Assembly (NCBI GenBank): GCA_028275345.1
Contig: JAPWUV010000012.1
Span: 43,573-107,572, forward strand
Direction of reading: 5' to 3'
Length of the DNA: 64,000 bases
Origin: a bacterium
Lineage (GTDB): Bacteria; Zhuqueibacterota; Zhuqueibacteria; Oleimicrobiales; Geothermoviventaceae
This document shows positions 13,755 through 21,715 of this stretch, piece after piece; position 1 is the stretch's first letter; each line of letters begins with the position of its first letter. The translations under genes were made by a program, and so were the position numbers. The notes beneath the pieces are model-generated. The model had not been told where the DNA came from and did not search any database. It saw only the letters and a program-made list of their open reading frames with translations.

Positions 13755-14930
13755 TCAGGCATATGCAGGTTTCTCGCCGGCCAGGGCGGCTTCTTCTGCA
13801 GTCTCCTCCCGCGGGAAGATTGGGAAATTCCTAGCCACCCATTCGAACACTGCAAAACCGGTGGCCACAAGGGCCGCGGTGACCACGATCTCTTGCCACT
13901 TGGGGAAGTAGGCGCCGCCCCAGCCCTCCAGGGAGGTGATGCTCACATTCAACCGATTCATCACGAGGCCCACCACGGTGGACACAGCTCCCCAGAAGAG
14001 CCATGTCCGGTGCACGACGAACTTCGGCACGGAGTAGATGACGATGGGCACGACGCTCATGAGAAAGATCTCCGCCCAGAAAAGTCCCGCCTCTCGGGTG
14101 GGATGGAACGCGAAACTCAGCGTGCCACGGCCTGCCATGTCCAGGAAGCGCACCGTCAGGTAGATCACCTCCACCAGAATGACACCCCGAGCCAGGCCGG
14201 TGAGAACATCCAGTTCCAGCTCCTTCCGGAAGGCCCTGTGGCTCAGGAAAGATTCGAAAATGGTCATCGCCAGACCCACGCCCACGGCCGAGATGAAAAA
14301 GAGTAGCGGCAACAGGGGCGAGTACCAGAGGGGGTGCATCTTCTGCGGCACGATCAGATAGAGGGAGCCCAGGGAGGACTGGTGCAGGGTCGACAGCAAA
14401 ACGCCCGCCACCACCAAGACGATCGTCAAAGACCGCATGACCCGGAGAGGCCAGCGCCACCGGAATTTCTCGAACACCACCGGACTGAACTCGAGCGCCA
14501 GGACCGCGGTGTAGAGCATCACGCACCAGCCCACCTCGAACATGACCGAATGCGGGTTCCACATGATGATCGGATGCCAGATGTTCCACGGACGGCCGAG
14601 GTCGAAAAGAAGGGCCACGATCACCAGGAGATAGCCGAGGAAGGCGGTCAAGATGGTGGGCCGGACAATGGCATGGTACTTCTTTCCGGCATCGAAAATG
14701 TAAACCAATGCGGCCACGGTGAAGCCCCCCGCGGCCAATGCTACCCCGCAGAGGACGTCGAAACCGATCCACAGTCCCCACGGGAAGTCATCCCGAAGAT
14801 TGGTGACGGCCCCCAGTCCCTTGGTGAAGCGAATCACCGCCACGTATGCCCCGAGGATCCAGAGAGCGAACAGGAGACCTCGCCAAAAGGTCAAACGCGG
14901 AAGTCTACTGCCGAGAGCGTTGAGCTTCAT
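13755..14930 (-). CDS. HybB/NrfD-type integral membrane subunit
   Basis: 391 residues with about ten membrane helices. It resembles HybB, the NrfD/PsrC-family quinone-reactive subunit of hydrogenase-2: WGLWIGFDVLCGVALAAGG, the LFDLGRPWNIWHPI motif, and LHQSSLGSLYL midway. In known complexes this subunit exchanges electrons between quinones and a HybA-like Fe-S protein, and here the adjacent upstream gene encodes exactly such a protein. No hydrogenase catalytic subunit is in the window. The ATG follows GGGAGAGAAGGG. Two H-protein-like genes lie upstream and one downstream in the same operon. Confidence 0.9.
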   Translation of the reverse strand: MKLNALGSRLPRLTFWRGLLFALWILGAYVAVIRFTKGLGAVTNLRDDFPWGLWIGFDVLCGVALAAGGFTVAALVYIFDAGKKYHAIVRPTILTAFLGYLLVIVALLFDLGRPWNIWHPIIMWNPHSVMFEVGWCVMLYTAVLALEFSPVVFEKFRWRWPLRVMRSLTIVLVVAGVLLSTLHQSSLGSLYLIVPQKMHPLWYSPLLPLLFFISAVGVGLAMTIFESFLSHRAFRKELELDVLTGLARGVILVEVIYLTVRFLDMAGRGTLSFAFHPTREAGLFWAEIFLMSVVPIVIYSVPKFVVHRTWLFWGAVSTVVGLVMNRLNVSITSLEGWGGAYFPKWQEIVVTAALVATGFAVFEWVARNFPIFPREETAEEAALAGEKPAYA

Positions 14931-14993
14931 CCCTTCTCTCCCGTGTTGAGTCGTAGCGGTCGCGCTCTGCCGAGACAGGGCGATCCCGGCGCC

Positions 14994-15797
14994 CTATTCC
15001 TCCGAGTCCAGCTGCTCCGGCGGCAACTCCTCGATGAAATCCTCCTTCGCCTCCAGCTGGTTCTCCTTGGCCATCCTCTCCAGTTTGATCCGCCGGTTGA
15101 TGATCCAGTAGACCCCGAAAAGGAACACGCCTCCGAAACCGACCAGATTCGGGATCTTCGAGAGGACGCGCCATGTGAGTTCGGGCAGCGGTTCTTGGAC
15201 GCTCAGGTTCCGAGCCAGGAACGGGATCTTCTCGAATGGGACGTGCGAGATGTACAGGAGCGAAGTTCCGCCCACTTCCCGCACGCCGTAGATGTGCTGG
15301 ACGTACTTGCCCGGCTCCTCGCGCAGCCGCCGCTGCGCCTCCGCGATCAAGTCCTCGCGCTCCCCAAAGAGGATAGCTCCTGTGGGGCAAGCTTCGGTAC
15401 AGGCAGGCTGACCTCCTGCCACGATCCGATCATAGCACATGGTGCATTTGCGCACCGAGGGGACCGGGTTGTGCCACTCGTACGTCGGGATCTGGAAGGG
15501 ACAAGCCTGGAGGCAGTACCGGCACCCCATGCACTTCTCGGCATGCCAAATGACCGGCCCCAGCTCCGTCTTTTCGAGCGCAGCTACGGGGCAGGCGGAC
15601 ACGCAGGTCGCATGCTCGCAATGCATGCACGCATGTCGATAGTAGACATCCCCCTCGAGGTTCTCCACGATCACGTAGTTGTCCGGGGAAAGTCGCCGCT
15701 GGCTCGTCGGCTTCAGTCCGTTCGCCGTCCGACATGCTTCCATGCAGGACTCGCAACCGATACAGAGGGAAATATCGACCAGGATGCCCTTGCTCAT
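14994..15797 (-). CDS. HybA-like four-cluster Fe-S protein with C-terminal anchor
   Basis: 267 residues. Four cysteine sets for [4Fe-4S] clusters: C12/15/18/22, C57/60/65/69, C89/92/95/99 and C118/121/133/137. A single membrane helix follows at about 217-233, with a basic flank (NRRIKLER) after it, as in HybA. It should pass electrons between the HybB/NrfD-type subunit and an unknown partner. The start is ATG behind GGAGGA; an upstream in-frame ATG at 15827 overlaps the previous stop. Neither start gives a Tat signal, unlike HybA. Confidence 0.87.
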   Translation of the reverse strand: MSKGILVDISLCIGCESCMEACRTANGLKPTSQRRLSPDNYVIVENLEGDVYYRHACMHCEHATCVSACPVAALEKTELGPVIWHAEKCMGCRYCLQACPFQIPTYEWHNPVPSVRKCTMCYDRIVAGGQPACTEACPTGAILFGEREDLIAEAQRRLREEPGKYVQHIYGVREVGGTSLLYISHVPFEKIPFLARNLSVQEPLPELTWRVLSKIPNLVGFGGVFLFGVYWIINRRIKLERMAKENQLEAKEDFIEELPPEQLDSEE

Positions 15798-15823
15798 CGC
15801 CGCGGTCCTCCGAGGTTGGGTCG

Positions 15824-16504
15824 TCATCCGATCTCGTGGAGACTGAAGAAGCGGGCCTGGCACTCGTCCCAGGCGTGGTCATCCAACTGAGCCAGGATCC
15901 CCTCCACGGGAAGTCCACCATCGGCCATGGTCACCCCGACCTGAGGATGCGTGGCCAAAGCTCGGGCGAGGAATTCCTTCAGCCTCTCCCCTTCCCGACG
16001 CAGCCACGCGACGGCTTTTTCCGCGACCACGAGTCCCGGGAGCACATCCCCCAAGTCCTCCGGCTCCAGATCCATCAACCAACCGCGGACGTAGGGATCG
16101 CTCTTTAGCGCGCTGGGATTGCTCAGAATCCCTTCGTTCACGCGCGTCACCTTTCCCGACACGGGGGACCTCAGCGCAAGCTTGCGCCGCCCCTGCTGAA
16201 TCCACAGGATCGGCTGCCCCTTCTTGACGTAGGTACCCGGGTTTACCGACTCGACGGCGTCCAAGGGGCCGAGCAGCTTCTGGGCGAAATCATCCAGCCC
16301 CAACCGCGCCCGCCCGTCAGGAAAGACCCGCAGCCAAAGATGATTCGGTGCATGGAAGAGGCCCTTGGCCAGCCGCACCGCAGGCAATCGTACCGCAGAG
16401 GTGGAAATTCCAGCGCGCGCCAAGCGCCGTTCTCGGCTCTTTTGCAGAGCCAGGTCAATCAGCAGGAACGCGACGATAGTCAATGCGACGAAGATGGCAA
16501 CCAT
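15824..16504 (-). CDS. Membrane-anchored H-protein-like protein, no lipoyl lysine
   Basis: 226 residues. An N-terminal membrane helix (about 3-20) is followed by QKSRERR, so the rest should be cytoplasmic. Residues about 45-150 form an H-protein-like domain: HLWLRV, DAVESVNPGTYVKKGQP, RSPVSGKVTRVNEG and DPYVRGW. The lipoyl-lysine position is Arg106 (GRRK), although K108 is close by, so weak doubt remains. The C-terminus (about 165-226) is helical and shares DGG and EGI motifs with the 213-residue paralogue upstream. ATG behind GGAGGAGC. Second gene of the operon. Confidence 0.82.
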   Translation of the reverse strand: MVAIFVALTIVAFLLIDLALQKSRERRLARAGISTSAVRLPAVRLAKGLFHAPNHLWLRVFPDGRARLGLDDFAQKLLGPLDAVESVNPGTYVKKGQPILWIQQGRRKLALRSPVSGKVTRVNEGILSNPSALKSDPYVRGWLMDLEPEDLGDVLPGLVVAEKAVAWLRREGERLKEFLARALATHPQVGVTMADGGLPVEGILAQLDDHAWDECQARFFSLHEIG

Positions 16505-16534
16505 CCTTGCTCCTCCGATGTCGGCTGTTGCTTT

Positions 16535-17176
16535 TCAGGCCACAGGAAAGTACCGTTTCCGGAACTGTTCCCACTGTGCCTCGGACAGATACTTCGCGAT
16601 GCCCTCCATCAGCTCGCCACCGTCCTGCAGAACGGCCCCAGCGAAGGGCGAATGGCTCCGCTGCAGGTCTTGGATGGCCAGTTCAACCCACTTTTTCGCA
16701 AGGTCCGAGGCAAAAAGGTTTGCCACACAGCACTGTTCGTCGCGGGGCCGGACCTTGAGGATCCACCCGCGTTCGTAGGGATCCTCGCGAAGGCGCTCCG
16801 GGTGACGCAGGATCTCCTCATTCACTTCGATCACCTCTCCATCCAGCGGGGCGGGTTGGTCCAGGGCCCGGCCATCGAAGCGCAAGGTCCACAGACGCCG
16901 GCCCTGTTCGACCCGCTCCCCCGGCGAAGGGAGATCGATGGCCCGCACATCGCCGACGATCCGGCGCGCGAAGGCATCCAGACCGACCAGGACCTCGCCC
17001 GCCCCCACAGGCTTGGCCCAAGTATGGCCCGGATGGTAGTAGCGATCCGCCGGCAGCACGATGGGGCCGATCCGGCTGACCGGCCGCGCGACAAGAGCCG
17101 GGCGCTTGCGGTAATCCAATGCCAACTTGATCCCGATGCCCACAAGGCAGAGTGCGCAAAACACCGCGAAGAGCAT
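16535..17176 (-). CDS. Membrane-anchored H-protein-like protein, first gene of operon
   Basis: 213 residues. An N-terminal membrane helix (about 2-20) with a basic flank (DYRKR) leaves the remainder cytoplasmic. The H-protein-like domain spans about 40-145: YYHPGHTW, LPSPGERVEQG, PAPLDGEVIEVNEE and DPYERGW. The lipoyl-lysine position is Gly102. A CC pair (C149-C150) follows the domain. The C-terminal tail ends in a region like that of the next gene (LQDGGELMEGI). ATG behind GGGAGG. A probable sigma-54 promoter lies about 50 bases upstream, and the three palindromes beyond it probably bind the response regulator encoded further upstream. Confidence 0.82.
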   Translation of the reverse strand: MLFAVFCALCLVGIGIKLALDYRKRPALVARPVSRIGPIVLPADRYYHPGHTWAKPVGAGEVLVGLDAFARRIVGDVRAIDLPSPGERVEQGRRLWTLRFDGRALDQPAPLDGEVIEVNEEILRHPERLREDPYERGWILKVRPRDEQCCVANLFASDLAKKWVELAIQDLQRSHSPFAGAVLQDGGELMEGIAKYLSEAQWEQFRKRYFPVA

Positions 17177-17227
17177 CGCATTCCTCCCTTACACTGGTCT
17201 TTCGCTTCACGTGGCTGCCCAGGGCAT

Positions 17228-17243
17228 TCCAAGAATCGTACCA
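17228..17243 (-). promoter_or_regulatory. Candidate sigma-54 (-24/-12) promoter
   Basis: On the minus strand the sequence reads TGGTACG-ATTC-TTGGA. Against the sigma-54 consensus TGGCACG-N4-TTGCA it differs at one base of the -24 element and one of the -12 element, with correct GG-to-G spacing. It lies about 50 bases before the first H-protein-like gene, downstream of three palindromes and next to a sigma-54 activator gene. The -12 mismatch makes it a weak match. Confidence 0.5.
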
Positions 17244-17341
17244 GCGGACAGCCGGCTGATGAGGCTATTGGAACCTTCGGAAACTGCAGGACTTGCGGAG
17301 GGTCAAAGCAGGGAACCACTCCAGAACGAGGGAAAGGCGCC

Positions 17342-17356
17342 GTTGAGTATTTCAAC
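17342..17356. promoter_or_regulatory. Palindromic activator-binding site 1 (promoter-proximal)
   Basis: GTTGAGTATTTCAAC, an imperfect copy of the dyad GTTGAG-N3-CTCAAC, centred about 107 bases upstream of the candidate -24 element. Its position suits an enhancer for the sigma-54 response regulator. Confidence 0.55.
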
Positions 17357-17419
17357 GCCGCTCCGCCCCGGCGCCGAAGAACTTGGGCTAGAGGCCGAAG
17401 AAATCAAAGAGTTCGGCGC

Positions 17420-17434
17420 GATGAGATGCTCAAC
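17420..17434. promoter_or_regulatory. Palindromic activator-binding site 2
   Basis: GATGAGATGCTCAAC, one half-site perfect and the other with one change from GTTGAG. Its centre is 23 bases (about two helical turns) from site 3, so both can be bound from one face of the DNA. Confidence 0.55.
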
Positions 17435-17442
17435 GCCTGGAT

Positions 17443-17457
17443 GTTGAGGTGCTCAAC
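17443..17457. promoter_or_regulatory. Palindromic activator-binding site 3 (perfect dyad)
   Basis: GTTGAGGTGCTCAAC, a perfect inverted repeat of six bases with a three-base spacer. It is the most distal of three copies in a 116-base stretch that is otherwise non-coding (17177-17557 holds no gene). Confidence 0.6.
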
Positions 17458-17557
17458 AGCAGGCTTCGAACACCTGCCCTTTCGCCGGGGGATGCCGACT
17501 CTTCGTTCCCGGATGGGGCCCATTCGGGGAACCCGGAGAGCCCCGCGGCTTCCCCCG

Positions 17558-18130
17558 CTAGGAGCTGGCTTTACGTAGGTGGATCCCCCCTAGCTTCTCG
17601 AGGCGCCGGGAGAGATGCCGTCGGCACTCGGCACAAAAATCGTCCCCCTTGTAATCGATCTCCTCCACGTAGGTGGAAACCCGCATCACGCAGAAGGGAT
17701 CGTCGCAGTGGACCAGGCCGAAGGTATGGCCCAGCTCATGAATGGCCTCCTTCAGGAGGCGCGTCTGCAGGAGATGATTATCCGGAGGGATCCCGAAAAG
17801 CTCATTCTTCAGCCGAAAGCATGAGACAATCGCTGCCTTCCCTTCCAGCTGGGCCTCGCCAAAGACATAGGTCAACACCGGGACGAAGAGGTCGAGGTCG
17901 GTGAGGCCAAGGATCCTGATCGCATCGGCTGGCGCCTCCTCGAGAAGCTGGGCCAATAGTTCCGTCGACCGAAATTGGTTCCGGAAGCGATCAAAGGCGC
18001 GCGATGGGTCGATATTCAAGGGGAGAACGACGCTGGGGATCCCAAATCGCGCGGCAATCGTCTCCGCCAGGAATTGCAGATTCACCGTCAAGGGGCGGTG
18101 AATCGGGACGACGTAGATTCGCCCCGTCAC
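17558..18130 (-). CDS. Archaemetzincin-type zinc metalloprotease
   Basis: 190 residues. The zinc motif HELGHTFGLVHC (131-142) is followed by C147, M149 and a CAEC pair (C166/C169), the HExxHxxGxxHCx4CxM...CxxC signature of archaemetzincins. These are single-domain zinc peptidases common in archaea and sporadic in bacteria, with poorly known substrates. The start is GTG, overlapping the stop of the sigma-54 regulator by four bases (GTGA), so translation is probably coupled. Association with a two-component pair suggests a role in the same response (inference). Confidence 0.92.
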   Translation of the reverse strand: MTGRIYVVPIHRPLTVNLQFLAETIAARFGIPSVVLPLNIDPSRAFDRFRNQFRSTELLAQLLEEAPADAIRILGLTDLDLFVPVLTYVFGEAQLEGKAAIVSCFRLKNELFGIPPDNHLLQTRLLKEAIHELGHTFGLVHCDDPFCVMRVSTYVEEIDYKGDDFCAECRRHLSRRLEKLGGIHLRKASS

Positions 18131-19482
18131 GCAGGTCTCCGGAGTCCGTATTTGCGGATCTTGTTGTATAGGGTGACTCGGTCAATCTTCAGAATGGACG
18201 CGGCCCGGGTGATATTCCAGTCCGTCTTGAGCAGGATCTTTTCGATGTGTGAGCGCTCCACATCCTCCAAGGACTCGAGCTCATCCGCGGTCGGCCTCTC
18301 CCTCTGAGCAATTTGGAAGGGGAGATCCTCGGGGCGAATCACCGGGGGTCTCCCCACCACCATGGCGCGCTCGATGGCGTTCTCCAGTTCCCGAACGTTT
18401 CCCGGCCAGTCGTAGGCCATGAGCTTTTCCATGGCTTCGGGGCTGATTTCGGTGATGGGCTTGTTCATCGCGGCGGCGAATCGGCGCATGAAATGCCGCG
18501 CGAGCAGGGGGATATCCTCCCGTCGCTCGCGGAGGGGGGGAAGGTAGATGGTGAAGACGTTGATCCGGTAGTACAGGTCCTCGCGGAAGCGCCCTTCCCG
18601 CATCTCCTTCTCCAGATCCTTGTTGGTGGCGCAGATGAGGCGAAAATCGGAACGGATGATCTGATTGCCACCGACCCGAGTGAACTGCTTCGTCTCGATG
18701 ACGCGCAGCAGATCGGCTTGCATCTTCGCCGGGATGTCGCCGATCTCATCGAGAAAGAGCGTGCCGCCGTCGGCCAGCTCCAGCTTGCCCTTCCGCCGGT
18801 ACTGGGCTCCCGTGAAGGCGCCCCTCTCGTGCCCGAAGAGCTCGCTTTCCAGGAGCGTCTCTGGAAAGGCCCCGCAATTGACAGTGATGATGGGGAAATA
18901 GCGTCGGCGGCTGTGGCTGTGGATCGCCCGAGCGATCAGCTCCTTCCCGGTGCCGCTCTCTCCCCGGATCAGCACAGTGGAATCGGTCGCAGCAACCGTG
19001 CGCACCAGCTCGAAAACCTGCTTCATGGCCGGCGTCTGGCCAATGATCTCGTCCGCTCGGGACAGTTCTTCGATCTTCTGCCGAAGCTGGATGTTCTCCG
19101 CACGCAGCCGCTTTTGCTCCACTGCGTTCCGGATGAGATGCTCCAGATCATCCGGATCAATGGGCTTGGTGACGTAATCGAAGGCCCCTTGCTTCAGGGC
19201 CTGGACGGCGCTTTCCACCGATGCGTAGGCTGTGATCATGATGATCACGAGGCTGGGGTCGATCTCCCGGATCCGCCTCTGGAGTTCCAGGCCATCGATC
19301 CCCGGCAAGCGAATATCCAGCAGCACAATATCCCAGCTCGCCTCCTGCAACTTCCGGAGGGCCTCGTTGGCGTCGGCGGCGACATCCACTCGGTAGCCGT
19401 CCTCGCGGAACCACTTGTAGAGGGCATCCCGAACCGAGGCTTCATCATCTACGACAAGGATTCCCACCTGGCTCTTTTCCAT
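18127..19482 (-). CDS. Sigma-54-dependent NtrC-type response regulator
   Basis: 451 residues. Receiver domain with phospho-acceptor D56 (DIVLLDIRLPG), AAA+ domain with Walker A GESGTGK (174-180) and the sigma-54 contact loop GAFTGA (221-226), and a C-terminal Fis-type helix-turn-helix (ITRAASILKIDRVTLYNKI). It should activate sigma-54 promoters after phosphorylation by the adjacent kinase. The start used is the ATG at MEKSQ, with GAGGG eight bases upstream; an ATG at 19497 overlaps the kinase stop. The nearest candidate target is the divergent-free promoter region at 17177-17557. Confidence 0.95.
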   Translation of the reverse strand: MEKSQVGILVVDDEASVRDALYKWFREDGYRVDVAADANEALRKLQEASWDIVLLDIRLPGIDGLELQRRIREIDPSLVIIMITAYASVESAVQALKQGAFDYVTKPIDPDDLEHLIRNAVEQKRLRAENIQLRQKIEELSRADEIIGQTPAMKQVFELVRTVAATDSTVLIRGESGTGKELIARAIHSHSRRRYFPIITVNCGAFPETLLESELFGHERGAFTGAQYRRKGKLELADGGTLFLDEIGDIPAKMQADLLRVIETKQFTRVGGNQIIRSDFRLICATNKDLEKEMREGRFREDLYYRINVFTIYLPPLRERREDIPLLARHFMRRFAAAMNKPITEISPEAMEKLMAYDWPGNVRELENAIERAMVVGRPPVIRPEDLPFQIAQRERPTADELESLEDVERSHIEKILLKTDWNITRAASILKIDRVTLYNKIRKYGLRRPA

Positions 19483-19493
19483 GCCCGCTACCC

Positions 19494-21131
19494 TCATCCT
19501 TCCGTAGTTTCGGACACCGGCGCTGGTTGCCCGCTGGCGGCAGCTCCGTGGGGATTGACCGGCAGTTCAACGACGAAGGTCGTCCCCTCGCCCAGTTTCG
19601 TGTCCACCGAAATCTGACCGCGGTGTTTCTGGACGATCCCGTACACCACGGCCAGCCCCAGCCCGAGCCCCTGTCCGTTCGTCTTGGTGGTGAAGAAGGG
19701 TTCGAAGATGTGGGGCAGCACATCCTCCGGGATCCCCACGCCGGTGTCGCTGATCTCCACCCGAACCTTGCCATCCCCTGGCGTCGTTCGCACCCGCAGC
19801 ACACCCCCGTCCGGCATGGCCTCCACCGCATTGATCAAGAGGGCGAGAAAAGCCTGCTTCAACTCGTCCGCGTTTCCGATGACCCGGCACTCCTGCGAGG
19901 AGAACTCCGTCTCCAGCTTCACCCCAGCCAGCTCCAAATGATGACTCACGAGGACGAGAGAGCGGTTCAGGACCTCGTTGAGATCCACCTCCGCAAAGCC
20001 CTCCCGGCCTTCGCGCGCGAAGAGCAGGAGATTCTTCACAATGTTGCCGCAGCGTTTGGCTTCATTCTCCACAACCTCGAGGTCCCGGCTCATTTCGCTC
20101 TTCAGCGCGGGATCAATGTCGAGCCTGTCCAAACGACGCCTCAGATACTTGGCCAACCCGAGGATCCCCGACATGGGGTTATTGAGCTCGTGGGCGACGC
20201 TGGCGGCCATCTTGCCCAAGGAGGCCATTCGTTCCGCCTGGACGATCTGAGCCTGGGCCCGCTCGAGCTCGCGGGTTTTCTCCTGCACCCGCTCCTCGAG
20301 CTTCTGAGACCACTCCTTGAGCGCGTCCGTGGCCCGCTTCAAGTCCTGACTCATCCGATTGAAGGACTGGGCCAGGAGCTCGATTTCGCTCCCACCGCTG
20401 ACGGGGATGACGTATCCCAGGTTCCCGGCAGCGATTTCGCGCGTGCCGCGAACCAGCCTCCGGATCGGAGCGTGCAGACTGACACTCACGATCACCCCGC
20501 CCATTAAGGCCGCCAGCAAGGCCACAAGCACTCCCGCCAGCAGGGCTCGTCTTGCGTGGCGGGCCAGGGTGGCATCGATCTGCGTCCGATCCAGCCTCAG
20601 GTCGAGGATGCCGAGCACTTGTTGATCTGGCGAATGGGCATGGCAGGAAGCGTTGTAGCAGGCCGGCTCGTTGTCGATCCCGAGCGTCATGCCCAGGATA
20701 TGCCGACCCTCCTCAGTCCGGAAGGAACGAATCGCCATCCCGCGCTCGGGCACGCGCGCCTTCCCCGCCTCAGCATGACAATCCACACACGCTTCGGCCC
20801 GAAGATCCACCTGAGTGCCGAGCTCCTCGGGATCATGGGAGTACACCACAACCCCGCTTTTGTTGAAGATGCGAATGCCGTAGATGTCTGGGCCCTTGGC
20901 GACGTCGCGGACCATCTCCTGGATATCGTCTTTGCGGTTTTGCAGCATGGCGTGCCGCATGGACTGGATGAGGAGCATGGCGCCGCGGCCGGCGCAATTG
21001 CTCAGCGCGATGTCGAAGAAAGCTCTCTCTTGAACCTGGAGGAAGTAGATGTGAAGTCCCAGCACCCCCGCCGTAACCACGGCAATGGGCAGGAACACCC
21101 GGAAGCTCACCGATCGAAACAGGCTAGTCAT
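19494..21131 (-). CDS. Sensor histidine kinase with two haem-c motifs in its periplasmic domain
   Basis: 545 residues: an N-terminal membrane helix (about 12-31), a periplasmic domain to about 195, a second helix (about 197-220), HAMP, a coiled coil, then HisKA with H314 (VAHELNNPM) and an HATPase with DTGVGIPED and GLGLGLAVV. The periplasmic part has CVDCH (C115-H119) and CYNASCH (C158-H164), i.e. CX2CH and CX4CH haem-c attachment patterns. It probably senses a redox change or a gaseous ligand by covalent haem. It is translationally coupled to the sigma-54 regulator. The ribosome binding site is weak. Confidence 0.9.
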   Translation of the reverse strand: MTSLFRSVSFRVFLPIAVVTAGVLGLHIYFLQVQERAFFDIALSNCAGRGAMLLIQSMRHAMLQNRKDDIQEMVRDVAKGPDIYGIRIFNKSGVVVYSHDPEELGTQVDLRAEACVDCHAEAGKARVPERGMAIRSFRTEEGRHILGMTLGIDNEPACYNASCHAHSPDQQVLGILDLRLDRTQIDATLARHARRALLAGVLVALLAALMGGVIVSVSLHAPIRRLVRGTREIAAGNLGYVIPVSGGSEIELLAQSFNRMSQDLKRATDALKEWSQKLEERVQEKTRELERAQAQIVQAERMASLGKMAASVAHELNNPMSGILGLAKYLRRRLDRLDIDPALKSEMSRDLEVVENEAKRCGNIVKNLLLFAREGREGFAEVDLNEVLNRSLVLVSHHLELAGVKLETEFSSQECRVIGNADELKQAFLALLINAVEAMPDGGVLRVRTTPGDGKVRVEISDTGVGIPEDVLPHIFEPFFTTKTNGQGLGLGLAVVYGIVQKHRGQISVDTKLGEGTTFVVELPVNPHGAAASGQPAPVSETTEG

Positions 21132-21715
21132 TTGACTTCAGGCCTTCGCCTGGTGCGGAGCCCGCCCCCGCAGTCCGACTGTCTTGGGTAGGCCTTCGTA
21201 CGCCGCACAAAATTACGCGCTTTCCATGTCGAAAGCAAAGGAATCGCACGGGGCTTGGGCGAGAAAAGCGGTCCCTTGCGCTGAGGCAATCCTCAGAGCG
21301 GCGGGCAGGCAAAAAGGGTTGCGGGTGCGGAAGGAGAAGCGTACATTTGCCAGCGAAACCGAAGGGATCCAAAGCAGCCTGCCGTGGTTGTTGCTCCATC
21401 AGCCCAGCGAGGGGGGCGCTCGGTCTTTCGCCGAGGTAGTGCCGCGGCCCGGAAGGCGTGCTGCGCGGGAGGCGGGGAATAACAGCTCAGCGACGACAGA
21501 CGTTGGGAGTCCGTGGGTCTTTCGCAGGCAAGCTGTCAAAAGCGGCAAGGGAGGATCTCTTTATGCGGACTGCGAGGACACAGACTCCCTGAAGGGGCGA
21601 GGGCAGAGGAACCCTTGCATCTACTGGTTCGAACCCGGAAGGGGCAAGGAACGCGATCAATGACGTCGGAAGCTCCACGACCCGAATGAGCCCTTTCTCG
21701 CGGAGGTGAAGCGGA
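21132..21715. other. Divergent intergenic region with an inverted repeat
   Basis: 584 bases between the kinase (minus) and the permease (plus). It contains a perfect inverted repeat CTGAGG-CAAT-CCTCAG at 21281-21296, about 150 bases upstream of the kinase, which could be an operator or a hairpin. GGTTCGAACC near 21625 resembles a tRNA T-arm but no tRNA folds around it. No gene is supported. Confidence 0.45.

Noticed and set aside
12912-17176. A glycine-cleavage operon
   Set aside because: H-like proteins lack the lipoyl lysine and no P, T or L protein gene is nearby.
21281-21296. Second sigma-54 enhancer dyad upstream of the kinase
   Set aside because: The repeat CTGAGG-CAAT-CCTCAG differs from GTTGAG-N3-CTCAAC, and no -24/-12 element follows.
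21600-21660. tRNA-like T-arm GGTTCGAACC
   Set aside because: Only four of five T-stem pairs form, and no acceptor, D or anticodon arms fold at the right distances.
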